From the NCBI GenBank assembly GCA_021831685.1, contig JAKBMG010000016.1, positions 1 to 55,423 on the forward strand: a stretch of 55,423 nucleotides of DNA, read 5' to 3'. The position numbers and the translations under genes were made by a program. The DNA is from Bacteroidota bacterium (GTDB lineage: Bacteria > Bacteroidota > Ignavibacteria > Ignavibacteriales > Ignavibacteriaceae). The notes beneath the pieces are model-generated. The model had not been told where the DNA came from, made no database searches, and saw nothing but the letters and a program-made list of their open reading frames with translations. Positions 23,571 through 32,474 of the stretch are shown in pieces (the first letter of the stretch is position 1; each line of letters starts with the position of its first letter).

Positions 23571-24347
23571 TTATTTTAATTTGAACTCAATTGGAATTTT
23601 CATTTCAACTTTAACCGGTTTTCCCTTTATCATTCCTGGTTTAAACTGTGCATAAAAGACAGCAATTTTTGCAGCTTCATTACAGCCATGCCCAATTCCT
23701 TTCAATACTTTTGCATAATTGACTTCGCCATATTCATCTATATCCGCTAAGATTAAAACGGTACCTTCAATTTTCTTTTTTCTTGCATCTTGCGGGTAAA
23801 CTAATTTATTTAGTATAGATTTTATACCGCCGACAGGTGTGGGCATTACTTCGGCGCTTGTTAAATAACCCGAATTATCAAATACATTTTTAGCACTAGA
23901 AACTTGGGTTGAGTCTTTCTGTTGACTTTTATTATTATATAACGTATCAACGATAGCACTAGCAATTAAGTGCGTCGTATCTTCTTCATTACGCTGTAAA
24001 ATACCGGCAGAGTAATTATCATCTTTCAAATAATTACCATCTTCACCATAAAAAGAAGTTGCTCCTTCACGTCTTCCATTTTCAATGGTGTAAAGTTCTT
24101 TAAGTTTTCCGTTTTCATAATATTCTTTAACTACTCCATCAACGGCTCCATTAATATAATTTAATTCTTCTTTCAAATTACCGTTAGGATAGTAAAATTT
24201 GGCCGAACCCTCTTTAACATTGTTTGAATAATTTATTTCAGATTTTACTTTTCCGTTCTCGTAACGAGCTTTTACCAATCCCTGCTGAGCAAATATATTT
24301 GTGGTAATTACGAAACTTAAAATGAAGAGAACTTTTTTATTAATCAT
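23571..24347 (-). CDS. Secreted MORN-like (YwqK) repeat protein with TonB C-terminal domain
   Basis: 258 residues. Signal peptide (residues 1-20, ending 'NIFAQQ'). Residues ~26-115 hold four to five imperfect ~23-residue repeats 'YENGKVKSEINYSNNVKEGS', 'YPNGNLKEELNYINGAVDG', of the YwqK/MORN_2 type. Residues ~175-258 are a TonB C-terminal domain: 'PVGGIKSILNKLVYPQDARK', 'EGTVLILADIDEYGEV', 'FKPGMIKGKPVKVEMKIPIE'. Such fusions are common in Bacteroidota and are thought to sit in the periplasm; a direct energy-transducing role is unlikely without the N-terminal TonB helix. It converges with pdxB (13 nt gap). Confidence 0.85.
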   Translation of the reverse strand: MINKKVLFILSFVITTNIFAQQGLVKARYENGKVKSEINYSNNVKEGSAKFYYPNGNLKEELNYINGAVDGVVKEYYENGKLKELYTIENGRREGATSFYGEDGNYLKDDNYSAGILQRNEEDTTHLIASAIVDTLYNNKSQQKDSTQVSSAKNVFDNSGYLTSAEVMPTPVGGIKSILNKLVYPQDARKKKIEGTVLILADIDEYGEVNYAKVLKGIGHGCNEAAKIAVFYAQFKPGMIKGKPVKVEMKIPIEFKLK

Positions 24348-24501
24348 TTATATAAGAATATTAAAATTATTAATGAATTATAACTGACATAAATAATGTC
24401 ATCACAAAAATAATAATAGCACAACAATGAAGAAATAGTCGGCTTTGGTGTAAAATTCTAAAACGTTTGATTTTCCTTCTTCGCTGAAAAGCTATAACTA
24501 T

Positions 24502-25389
24502 TTAGCCGTAGAATTTATCCCGTTTAAAGGGAGAATTCCTGCATTCTTCTGAACAACAATAATCATTTTCTATTTTGCATCTGTGGCATGCCACTAAAAT
24601 TTTATCGCACTTTAAATTATGGCAATTGATGTAGTAAGAAGTAGGTTCACCGCAGAAATAACAATTGGAAACATATTTTAATTTTGGATCGCTGTTAGGG
24701 TTAACTACACGCCGTTCGTCGAAAACAAAAATTCCACCTTCCCAATAAGTGTCGGGGAATATTTTTGTATAAGTAACAATCCCGCCATCAAGTTGGTAAA
24801 CATCTTTGAATCCCTTTTCAACTAAATACGCAGAAGCCTTTTCACATCTGATTCCTCCGGTACAGTAAGTAACAACGGTTTTATCTTTGAAATCATTTAG
24901 CATCTCTGCAGCTTGCGCCCAATCTCTGAAATTTTTCATAGGAGGCGTAATGGCATTTTTGAATTTTCCAATTTTACTCTCATACCAGTTCCTGGCATCG
25001 ACAATAATAAACTCTTTTTCTTCTTCATAAAATCTTAAAAGACCTTCAGGGGTCAATCTTTTACCGCCGTTCCGAAGTGATATAATATCCAAATTCGAAT
25101 GAACAATTTCCTTTTTCACCCTGACATGAATTTCCTTAAAAACGTGTTCATCTTCATCATCTTCTTTGAAAATAATGTCATTGAACTCAGGATAGCTTCG
25201 CAATAATAATTTGTATTTATTAATATTTTCTATGTTGCCTGAAACAGTTCCGTTTATTCCTTCCGTAGCAATGAATATTCTTCCTTTGATGTCATTATTA
25301 TTGCACCACGAAAGATGATCGCGCATAAACCTTTCGGGTTCATTAAAATGAACATACTTATAGAATAATAAAACTTTAAATTTTTTCAT
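24502..25389 (-). CDS. trhO: Rhodanese-related tRNA uridine(34) hydroxylase
   Basis: 295 residues, TrhO/YceA family. It hydroxylates uridine 34 of certain tRNAs on the route to 5-carboxymethoxy/methoxyuridine. N-terminal ferredoxin-like domain 'LLFYKYVHFNEPERF' and 'RIFIATEGINGTVSG'; rhodanese domain 'IIVDARNWYESKIGKFKNA' with active-site Cys176 in 'TYCTGGIRCEKAS' (Cys182 also conserved). C-terminal Cys-rich tail ('YVSNCYFCGEP', 'LVACHRCKIENDYCCSEEC') probably binds zinc, as in many family members. Monocistronic by layout. Confidence 0.93.
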   Translation of the reverse strand: MKKFKVLLFYKYVHFNEPERFMRDHLSWCNNNDIKGRIFIATEGINGTVSGNIENINKYKLLLRSYPEFNDIIFKEDDEDEHVFKEIHVRVKKEIVHSNLDIISLRNGGKRLTPEGLLRFYEEEKEFIIVDARNWYESKIGKFKNAITPPMKNFRDWAQAAEMLNDFKDKTVVTYCTGGIRCEKASAYLVEKGFKDVYQLDGGIVTYTKIFPDTYWEGGIFVFDERRVVNPNSDPKLKYVSNCYFCGEPTSYYINCHNLKCDKILVACHRCKIENDYCCSEECRNSPFKRDKFYG

Positions 25390-25667
25390 TTGATTTGTGG
25401 CGATTAAAAAACGGTAGCAAATCTAATACATTTGTACATCTATATAAAGGACATGTCTAATAACCCAAATGTTAAACTAAGTGGAATAAAGAATTATTCT
25501 TTGTAGAACGCTAAAGTAGCTTTCAATAAAAATGAAATATAAATTTATTTGCTTTTATTCTACAGATAATATATTTCTCTAATTTGATATAAAGCATTCA
25601 AGTAATTATTATTTAAACCGAAGTTAATTATTTTAACAGCGTTGTTTAATGTTAAGAAAGGAATTAT

Positions 25668-26360
25668 ATGCCAAGTACTCCGCATACAGAAAAACATTTT
25701 ACCTCTTCGGAAACAGTCAGAGACGTTGTAATAGGAATGTCCGACGGATTAACTGTGCCGTTTGCATTAGCCGCAGGATTGACGGGCGCAGTAGCCGCTA
25801 CGAATATTGTTGTTACTGCCGGATTTGCAGAAATAGCAGCGGGTTCTATTGCTATGGGACTCGGCGGATATCTTGCAGCTAAGACAGACCTTCAACACTA
25901 TAACTCCGAGCGTCAAAGAGAAATTGATGAGACAATAAAATTACCCCATATTGAAATAGAAGAGGTGGAGGAGATATTTCAAGATTACGGCTTAAGTGAT
26001 GAACAAATTAAGCCAATCTCTGCAGCGCTTTCTAAAAATCAAGATAAGTGGGTTGATTTTATGATGAGATTTGAACTTGGTCTCGAAGCCCCCGACCCTA
26101 AGCGCGCACTTAAAAGCGCTTCCACGATTGCTTTTTCCTATATATTTGGCGGATTAATTCCTCTTGCGCCTTATATTTTTTTAAAAGATATAATGATTTC
26201 TCTTTACGTTTCTGTAGTGGTTACTTTAGCTGCATTGTTTATCTTCGGATTCGTTAAAGGAAAATTTACGGGCATTAATCCTTGGCGAGGAGGTCTTCAA
26301 ACTATATTTATCGGGGGTTTAGCGGCAGCGGCGGCATTTATAATAGCCCGGCTTATTTGA
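25668..26360 (+). CDS. VIT1/CCC1-family iron/manganese transporter
   Basis: 230 residues. ATG at 25668 follows AAGGAAT at good spacing. The VIT signature 'RDVVIGMSDGLTVPFALAAG' is at 22-41, then 'GFAEIAAGSIAMGLGGYLAA' (second helix with metal-site residues), then a cytoplasmic Glu-rich metal-binding loop ('IEEVEEIFQDYG') and three C-terminal helices. These carriers remove Fe2+ or Mn2+ from the cytoplasm. It converges on the mntR-mntH-usp operon, pairing export with import of the same metals. A 278 nt AT-rich gap upstream gives room for its own promoter. Confidence 0.92.
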   Translation: MPSTPHTEKHFTSSETVRDVVIGMSDGLTVPFALAAGLTGAVAATNIVVTAGFAEIAAGSIAMGLGGYLAAKTDLQHYNSERQREIDETIKLPHIEIEEVEEIFQDYGLSDEQIKPISAALSKNQDKWVDFMMRFELGLEAPDPKRALKSASTIAFSYIFGGLIPLAPYIFLKDIMISLYVSVVVTLAALFIFGFVKGKFTGINPWRGGLQTIFIGGLAAAAAFIIARLI

Positions 26361-26502
26361 TAAAAAAACGAAGTAATTTTTAGACGGACCATTTTTTTAC
26401 ATGTGATGCGGTATAAGATCTATGTTTGCATCCTTTGTAATGCATGAAGCGAATTTTTCCGAATACCAGTCTCAAACCAAGTTTTCATTACTTTATTTAT
26501 TT

Positions 26503-27414
26503 CTAAACCGGGACAAGCAAGATGGGTACTTTGCTTGCTTTGCTAATTTTTGGAGTAATGCTTCCCTCCCAAAATGCTTCTGCTCCTTTTGTACCGTGGG
26601 TTGCAAGAATAATTAAATCCGAATTATTTTCTTCTGCTGTTTCTAAAATAGCTATTGCAGGGTCATTTCTTTTAGCGCTTGTAGATATTATTAAATTGAA
26701 CTCTTTAAACTTTTCTTTCAGGCTCACCAGGTATTCTTCTGCATCGGTTACAAGCATATCCATCATTTTGGAAGTTGTGGCAGGAAGAAAGCGGTTTGCA
26801 GGAGATACTTCTCCAGACATTGTCCCAAAATTAGGGATTGCCATAACGAGATGAATCTTTGCTTCGCATAGTTTTGCTAATCCGGAAGCATAGCTCAAAG
26901 CATGTTCATGATCCGGATTCCCATCCAATGGAACAAGAAAATTTTTGAAATGATATTCGCTGCTCAAATTTTTTGCTGATGGATTAATTAATAAAACCGG
27001 TGTTTTACCCCTTGAAATTACTTGTTGCGCTACCGAACCAAATATCATTCCGTGCAATCGTACATTACCATGAGCGCACAAAATAACAATATCCTGATTC
27101 AATTCTTTTATATGATCAGCTATACTTTTGGGAACATCGCTTACTTTTTCTTTGTGGACATGAATTTCAACTTTTGTTCCCTTGAATATATCAAGTCCTG
27201 CAATTGATTCTAAATATCCTTCTGCCTGTTTTGATAATTTAAGATGTCTCTGTCCATGTACTTTTTCGGGCGCATCTTTTTCTATGATGTGTATTAAGGT
27301 AACAGAAGTATGTAATTTTTGGGCAAGAAAAGCCACAGCTGGTAAAACAGATTCTGCTAACGGTGAACCGTCAAGCGGAACTAATAAGCGCTTTAGTAGA
27401 AATTTATCCAACAA
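26503..27414 (-). CDS. Tandem universal stress protein (two UspA domains)
   Basis: 303 residues: UspA domain 1 (~6-145) and 2 (~155-303). Domain 1 has 'RLLVPLDGSPLAESVLPAVA' and the nucleotide-binding 'CAHGNVRLHGMIFGSVAQQV'; domain 2 has 'NFLVPLDGNPDHEHALSYAS' and a degenerate 'ATHGTKGAEAFWEGSITPK'. Start is TTG, inside the last codons of mntH (11 nt overlap), so translation is coupled to the metal importer. USP proteins bind ATP/AMP and support stress survival; here it may modulate or accompany manganese uptake. Last gene of the mntR operon. Confidence 0.9.
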   Translation of the reverse strand: MLDKFLLKRLLVPLDGSPLAESVLPAVAFLAQKLHTSVTLIHIIEKDAPEKVHGQRHLKLSKQAEGYLESIAGLDIFKGTKVEIHVHKEKVSDVPKSIADHIKELNQDIVILCAHGNVRLHGMIFGSVAQQVISRGKTPVLLINPSAKNLSSEYHFKNFLVPLDGNPDHEHALSYASGLAKLCEAKIHLVMAIPNFGTMSGEVSPANRFLPATTSKMMDMLVTDAEEYLVSLKEKFKEFNLIISTSAKRNDPAIAILETAEENNSDLIILATHGTKGAEAFWEGSITPKISKASKVPILLVPV

Positions 27415-28708
27415 ATAATACCTGGTAGATTAAGTAAATATTTAAAAATATAATTAAAACGGCAATAACAGACACAATAAAAGTAGTGATTTTTTTGTTA
27501 ACAAGAATCCCCATTAATTTTTTTTCCCTTGTAAAAATTATTAAAGGAATAATTGCGAACGGAAGACCAAAGCTTAAAACAACCTGGCTAATAACAAGTG
27601 TTCTTGTAGGATCAAAGCTAAGAGCTATTACGGTGATAGAAGGTATTATGGTAATTAGACGTCTTAGCCAAACTGGAATATGTCTATGAAGAAATCCTTG
27701 CATCATTACTTGTCCTGCGCTTGTTCCGACTGTAGAGGAGGATAATCCGGAAGCAAGTAGAGAAATTGCAAATATCCAACTTGCAGCTTTTCCCAGCAAT
27801 GGTTGCAAAGTTATGTGAGCCTCTTCTATTGTAGCAATATGAGTAAACCCACGTTGGTAAAATGTTGATGCTGCCATAATTAACATTGCCATATTAACCA
27901 AGCTCGCAATTCCCATCGCAATTGTTACGTCAAGAATTTCATAATGGAAAAGTTTGAGAAGTTTTTTGGGATTCTTTACAGTGATTCTTTGTTGCATTAA
28001 TGCAGAGTGAAGGAAAATTGCATGGGGCATAACAGTGGCGCCTAAAATACCTGCTGCAAGAATTATACTTTCGGTTCCCGAAAACTGTGGAACAAACGAG
28101 TGATATAAGAGAGATTTAAATTCAGGTTTATCAAGTATTGTTTCAATAAGATAGCTGCTTGCAATTACTGTTAGCATAATTGTAATTGCAATTTCAAGAG
28201 GGCGAAATCCATACCGTTCCAAGCCAAGAATTAAAAATGTGCAAATTGCCGTCAGTATTCCACCGATAATTAATGGAAAACCGAATAATAAATTAAATCC
28301 AATTGCTGCGCCCAAAAATTCTGCAAGGTCTGTAGCCATCGCAACAATTTCCATCAATACCCACATTCCGTAAACAGTTGGCTTGCTAAAATTATTTCGA
28401 CAATGTTCTGCAAGATTTTTGCCTGTTGCAATTCCAAGTTTTGCTGAAAGTGTTTGCAAAATCATTGCCATAAGATTACTGACCAATATTACCCAAAGTA
28501 AAGTATAGCCAAAGGCGGAGCCACCTTGAATGTTAGTTGCAAAATTACCAGGGTCAACGTAAGCAATGCTTGCAATAAAAGCCGGTCCAAGGAAGGGAAT
28601 TAATCTTTTGAAAATTCCTTTCGTTGATTTTCCCGATAGCGCTTCCTCTGCCGAGCTTCTGGTTCTTCCGTCTGTTTGCAACATTGATGAATTTAATAAA
28701 TTCTTCAT
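27404..28708 (-). CDS. mntH: Nramp-family divalent metal transporter, MntH-like
   Basis: 434 residues, eleven predicted membrane helices. The metal-site motif 'AYVDPGNFATNIQGGS' (Asp52-Pro-Gly-Asn55) in helix 1 and 'MPHAIFLHSAL' (Met-Pro-His) in helix 6 are intact, as in proton-coupled Mn2+ importers. The first ~32 residues are polar ('QTDGRTRSSAEEALSGKST') and likely cytoplasmic. It sits 10 nt after the DtxR/MntR-type regulator and overlaps the USP gene, so all three form one operon. Confidence 0.94.
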   Translation of the reverse strand: MKNLLNSSMLQTDGRTRSSAEEALSGKSTKGIFKRLIPFLGPAFIASIAYVDPGNFATNIQGGSAFGYTLLWVILVSNLMAMILQTLSAKLGIATGKNLAEHCRNNFSKPTVYGMWVLMEIVAMATDLAEFLGAAIGFNLLFGFPLIIGGILTAICTFLILGLERYGFRPLEIAITIMLTVIASSYLIETILDKPEFKSLLYHSFVPQFSGTESIILAAGILGATVMPHAIFLHSALMQQRITVKNPKKLLKLFHYEILDVTIAMGIASLVNMAMLIMAASTFYQRGFTHIATIEEAHITLQPLLGKAASWIFAISLLASGLSSSTVGTSAGQVMMQGFLHRHIPVWLRRLITIIPSITVIALSFDPTRTLVISQVVLSFGLPFAIIPLIIFTREKKLMGILVNKKITTFIVSVIAVLIIFLNIYLIYQVLFVG

Positions 28709-28718
28709 CTAAGAAATT

Positions 28719-29378
28719 TTATTTCTTCTTTTCAACAAAAATATTATCTGCCAGCTTTTCGCTGATGTTCCATGATTTACCTTTAATTATTATCAACATT
28801 GATTTATCAAAGTTCCTTTTTTCTTTTAGTTTTATAGTCTCATTTAATTTGATTCCAAGACCGGAAATGTATGTTAGAAATTTTTCATCAAAATCACTTA
28901 CCCTTACTACAATTGCAGATTCTCCCGCGTTCAGCAATGATAATGGGATGTGATTTTTAGTACTTGGCATTTTTCCTTCTTTGGATGGAATCGGATCGCC
29001 GTGCGGATCATATTCCGGAAAGCCTATCATTTCTTCAAGCTTGTTTATGAGTTCATCAGAGGAAGAATGTTCCAAATGGTTTGCCTCTTCATGAACCTTA
29101 TCCCAAGGAATACCCACAACCTGATTCAGAAACATTTCCCAAATTCTATGGCGACGAACCATATTCCGTGCATAGACCTCTCCAGCAGCAGTTAAGCGAA
29201 TTCCTTTGTAACGCTCATACTCTATATATCCTTCCCTTGATAATTTTTTTATCATATCGGTTACGGCAGCGTTTGAAATAGAAAGCTTTTCGGCAATCAA
29301 GTTAGGTTTGATTTCGTCTTTATCATTTTTGTGTTTGAAGATTATTCGTAAATAGTCTTCTTTTGATATATTCTTCAT
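28719..29378 (-). CDS. DtxR/MntR-family metal-dependent transcriptional regulator
   Basis: 219 residues. N-terminal winged helix ('PNLIAEKLSISNAAVTDMIK', 'REGYIEYERYKGIRLTAAG'), dimerisation and metal-binding helices ('VHEEANHLEHSSSDELINKL', 'GFPEYDPHGDPIP') and a C-terminal FeoA/SH3-like domain ('AIVVRVSDFDEKFLTYISGL'). The FeoA domain is typical of DtxR/IdeR-sized members, longer than Bacillus MntR. It should bind DNA when loaded with Mn2+ or Fe2+ and repress its own mntH operon. The perfect palindrome at 29401-29420 just upstream is a natural operator. Confidence 0.92.
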   Translation of the reverse strand: MKNISKEDYLRIIFKHKNDKDEIKPNLIAEKLSISNAAVTDMIKKLSREGYIEYERYKGIRLTAAGEVYARNMVRRHRIWEMFLNQVVGIPWDKVHEEANHLEHSSSDELINKLEEMIGFPEYDPHGDPIPSKEGKMPSTKNHIPLSLLNAGESAIVVRVSDFDEKFLTYISGLGIKLNETIKLKEKRNFDKSMLIIIKGKSWNISEKLADNIFVEKKK

Positions 29379-29400
29379 ATTTAAGTATATTTTTTATTAT

Positions 29401-29420
29401 AATTTAAGCGTACTTAAATT
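29401..29420. promoter_or_regulatory. Palindromic operator for the MntR-like regulator
   Basis: AATTTAAG-CGTA-CTTAAATT: perfect 8+8 palindrome, 23 nt upstream of the regulator start. On the minus strand it lies between a TTGACT and a TATAAT-like sequence, so binding would block RNA polymerase. A half site ATTTAAGTA recurs at 29380-29388. Confidence 0.65.
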
Positions 29421-29583
29421 AATAGTCAATGACTACTTAATATTTGATGGAAAGTGAATTACTTGAATCAAATATCAAAGGGTGTTTGAGATGTGAGAAT
29501 TAAATCACATTCGGCTAATTAGTAAGTTCATATTATTCATAGGTAAATAATGGATTTGTTTGGTTTTTAATAAGGATTTAACA

Positions 29584-29691
29584 ATGGAATTGCCGGTTAT
29601 TCTAATTTTAGTCGGTGTTTTTACAGTCGTAATGTTGATTCAGGTTTTAACTTTTAAGAAATATTTAAGAGATATTCGTTCCCAAAAGTAG
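29584..29691 (+). CDS. Small single-pass membrane protein (35 aa)
   Basis: ATG at 29584, TAG at 29689. AAGGA at 29572-29576 gives 7 nt spacing. The product begins MELPVILILVGVFTVV, continues hydrophobic to residue ~22, then ends in a basic tail 'FKKYLRDIRSQK' consistent with positive-inside anchoring. It is divergent from the mntR operon, with the operator palindrome in the shared 205 nt region. Small membrane peptides next to metal transport genes sometimes tune them; that is speculation here. Confidence 0.6.
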   Translation: MELPVILILVGVFTVVMLIQVLTFKKYLRDIRSQK

Positions 29692-29858
29692 CGACTATTA
29701 TTACTTGCAAATATTTGTACTGAACTTTCTTCAGTCAAAATTATTGTATTATTTAAGAGACTATAGGCAACCTTTTATGATGGGATAGCTTTTTGTATTT
29801 TCAAAATGTCAATTAAAAAAGTTTCTAACATTTAACCTCCAAATACTTATAAGTTAAC

Positions 29859-30503
29859 ATGATTAAAAATTTATTTGCTGCGGTTTTAGTTTTGTTTATT
29901 ATTTCTTCAGGAAATTCTTTTGGACAGAAAAAAATCAAAGAGTATAAGGGACCATTGCTCGGCAAATGGGAAACGCCAAACCTTGGGCTTGATGCATCTC
30001 ATCTGACGATAGAATTTAAACCAGGTTATAAATTCTTTTATGATTTGGAATCCCGGTGGAATGGTAAATATAAATTGGAAGGGACAAAACTTACTTCCAG
30101 CTATTATATCCCTTTCCTGAGTAAATGGGTATATGATACAAGCATTGTATTAATTAATGCAGATACTCTTATACTTGCTACCGGAAAAGATACGGCTCAA
30201 ACTATTACAAAATTTGTTAGAGAAAAAGATAGTTTATATTCTTCAGGTGGAATTGTCGGAAGTTGGTTCTCAAATAATTTTCAAGGGGATAAAGCTGTTT
30301 TAACTTATTATAAAAACGGAAATCTTTATATTAAAAAAACTTTAAATAAATATGACGGTTTTTTTATTGTTAAGAAAAATATTTTTTCGGTATTTTCAAA
30401 AAGGTCTCTTATAATTAAGATGAAGTATCAAATAATACGCGGAGATCTTTACCTTTACAAAATAGGCAGTCCTGGCGTTATGAAACTTGTTAGGGAAAAA
30501 TAA
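29859..30503 (+). CDS. Secreted protein with lipocalin-like beta repeats, unknown function
   Basis: 214 residues. Signal peptide 1-22 ('NLFAAVLVLFIISSGNSFG'). The mature protein holds two halves that each begin with a G-x-W segment: 'GPLLGKWETPNLGLDASHL' and 'GGIVGSWFSNNFQGDKAVL', followed by alternating beta-strand patterns such as 'KYKLEGTKLTSSYYI'. This suggests two short lipocalin-like or beta-barrel units. Basic C-terminal half. No catalytic motif recognised. It stands alone, convergent with gpsA. Confidence 0.7.
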   Translation: MIKNLFAAVLVLFIISSGNSFGQKKIKEYKGPLLGKWETPNLGLDASHLTIEFKPGYKFFYDLESRWNGKYKLEGTKLTSSYYIPFLSKWVYDTSIVLINADTLILATGKDTAQTITKFVREKDSLYSSGGIVGSWFSNNFQGDKAVLTYYKNGNLYIKKTLNKYDGFFIVKKNIFSVFSKRSLIIKMKYQIIRGDLYLYKIGSPGVMKLVREK

Positions 30504-30675
30504 ATCTTCGGCTGCATTACATTTTTAGTTTGGCAAAGACAATATGAGATTTTACTCCCAATATGAAAATAGATTTCTATTGGTTGGAAATTTTGATTTT
30601 TAGAAAGCTATTTGGGATGTTTTATCAAATGGCGGAATTAAAAAATGTAATTTATAGAGGTTACCTTAGAAAAAG

Positions 30676-31671
30676 TTATTCCGTTTTCATATCACGCGTC
30701 ATCAAATCCGTTGTAGCCTTCACGGGGTCTTTATCTTCGAAAAGGATTTTATAAACTTCGTTCGTGATGGGAGTTGTTACATTATTTTTTTCTGCAAGCT
30801 GAGAGGCAGAGCGGCTTGTTTCCACTCCTTCGGCTACCATATTCATCGACTTAAGAACTTCTTTTAATTTTTTCCCGGCACCAATTTGTTCGCCGACGTA
30901 CCTGTTACGGCTGTGTCGGCTCATGCAGGTAACAATTAAATCTCCCATACCCGATAAGCCTGAGAAGGTTTCCGGATAAGCGCCCATTGAAACACCGAGA
31001 CGCGCAATTTCAGCAACTCCTCTCGTCATTATGGCTGCTTTTGTATTATCCCCGAAATTGGCTCCGTCTATAATTCCCGCACCGATTGCGATTACGTTTT
31101 TTAATGCACCCCCAAGCTCAACCCCAAGAATATCAGTAGAAGAATAAACTCTAAAATATGAAGTCATAAAAGCTGCTTGAATTGATCTGGAAATTTCATG
31201 GCTTTTTGATGAAGCAACAACCGCTGTGGGGATCCGCTTACTTACTTCTTCTGCATGGCTTGGGCCAGATAAAACACCAATTTGATTTTCATCAATGGAG
31301 GGCATTTCATCTTTAAGCATTTGAGACATTGTCATTAAAGTATTTATTTCAATACCTTTGGCAACACTTATGAGAATCGTATCCTTTATGTCCGACGGAC
31401 TTACATTTTTAATAACACCTCTTAAAAATTGAGATGGAACAGCCAACACAATCATATTTTGGTTGGATGTAGATTCCTCAATGTCGTATGAAATAACTAT
31501 TTCGTCTGGTATTTTTATTCCGGGAAGATAATCAGGGTTCTCTCTTTTTTTATTAAGAAGCTTGGCGTAGCTTTTTTTATATTCCCATAGGGTAACGTTA
31601 TGGCCATTAAAATGTAGCAGAACAGCAAGGGTTGTGCCCCAGCCCCCTGCGCCTAAAACAGAAATTTTCAT
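30676..31671 (-). CDS. gpsA: Glycerol-3-phosphate dehydrogenase [NAD(P)+]
   Basis: 331 residues. Reduces dihydroxyacetone phosphate to sn-glycerol-3-phosphate for phospholipid synthesis. NAD motif 'SVLGAGGWGTTLAVLL' at 3-18; 'VLAVPSQFLRGVI'; 'LSGPSHAEEVSKRIPTAVV'; catalytic Lys in 'GVELGGALKNVIAIGAGI'; and 'GLSGMGDLIVTCMSRHSRNR' near 230. It overlaps plsY by one base, so glycerol-3-phosphate supply and its first acylation are co-expressed. Confidence 0.97.
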   Translation of the reverse strand: MKISVLGAGGWGTTLAVLLHFNGHNVTLWEYKKSYAKLLNKKRENPDYLPGIKIPDEIVISYDIEESTSNQNMIVLAVPSQFLRGVIKNVSPSDIKDTILISVAKGIEINTLMTMSQMLKDEMPSIDENQIGVLSGPSHAEEVSKRIPTAVVASSKSHEISRSIQAAFMTSYFRVYSSTDILGVELGGALKNVIAIGAGIIDGANFGDNTKAAIMTRGVAEIARLGVSMGAYPETFSGLSGMGDLIVTCMSRHSRNRYVGEQIGAGKKLKEVLKSMNMVAEGVETSRSASQLAEKNNVTTPITNEVYKILFEDKDPVKATTDLMTRDMKTE

Positions 31672-32348
31672 TATTTAACTGCGGAATTTTTCTTTTTGGG
31701 AAAATTAATTTTGTGTTCGTTTCCATTCAAAAGTCGCACAACATTTTTTCTGTGCGTGTATATAACGAGGAAACAGATTCCGACAACAAATGGTAAGACT
31801 GTATTGTAACTTGGGATATTAACGTTAAAAATATTTTCTCTAATTATTAAAGTAAGCGGAATTGAAATGGCTCCCAAAATTGATCCAAGAGAAACGTATT
31901 TTGAAATTGAAACAACAAGAACAAAAACACCTATTGCTACAAGCATATCAACGGTGGAAATTATGAGAAGGATTCCCAGGGCGGTAGCGATTCCTTTACC
32001 ACCTCTAAAGCCCGCAAAGACAGTCCATATATGCCCAATTACCGCAGCAATGCCCGCAATAATTTGGACTAAGGTAAAATCATCAAATGGGGTTAAGTTT
32101 CTGAAAGGCATTTGTCCATAATGTAATCTTGCAACAACAACAACTGCTAAAACACCTTTAAAGGCATCGAGGATAATAACCAGCATACCAAGTTTCCACC
32201 CAAGTACACGCATTACATTCGTACCTCCGGCGTTTCCACTGCCGTAATTCCGAATATCTACGCCTTTAATTGCTTTGGTAACAATTATACTTGTAGGTAT
32301 TGAACCAATTAAGTAGGATAATATTACAATTGTAGCTAATAAAAACAT
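31671..32348 (-). CDS. plsY: Glycerol-3-phosphate acyltransferase PlsY
   Basis: About 225 residues from ATG at 32348. A TTG four codons upstream (32360) would also be in frame, but the family begins right at the first helix, as here ('MFLLATIVILSYLIGSIPTS'). Five membrane helices. Motifs: 'GSIPTSIIV', 'DIRNYGSGNAGGTNVMRVLG', 'IGHIWTVFAGFRGGKGIAT' (acyl-phosphate and glycerol-3-phosphate sites), and 'VIYTHRKNVVRLLNGNEHK'. Transfers acyl groups from acyl-phosphate to glycerol-3-phosphate at the inner membrane. Confidence 0.95.
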   Translation of the reverse strand: MFLLATIVILSYLIGSIPTSIIVTKAIKGVDIRNYGSGNAGGTNVMRVLGWKLGMLVIILDAFKGVLAVVVVARLHYGQMPFRNLTPFDDFTLVQIIAGIAAVIGHIWTVFAGFRGGKGIATALGILLIISTVDMLVAIGVFVLVVSISKYVSLGSILGAISIPLTLIIRENIFNVNIPSYNTVLPFVVGICFLVIYTHRKNVVRLLNGNEHKINFPKKKNSAVK

Positions 32349-32474
32349 ATTAAAACCCAAATTTTGAGTCCGACTAAACTAATTATAATGCATTAAAGAT
32401 TCAATGCTGATAGATAGACTATACATTATCGACAAATTGTGGTATATATTTAATTAATAATAAGTCGAAATATA

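Noticed and set aside
30513-30653. ATTACATTTTT ... AAAAATGTAAT inverted repeat before gpsA
   Set aside because: Very AT-rich, ~110 nt loop, no target duplication or ORF; could be chance.
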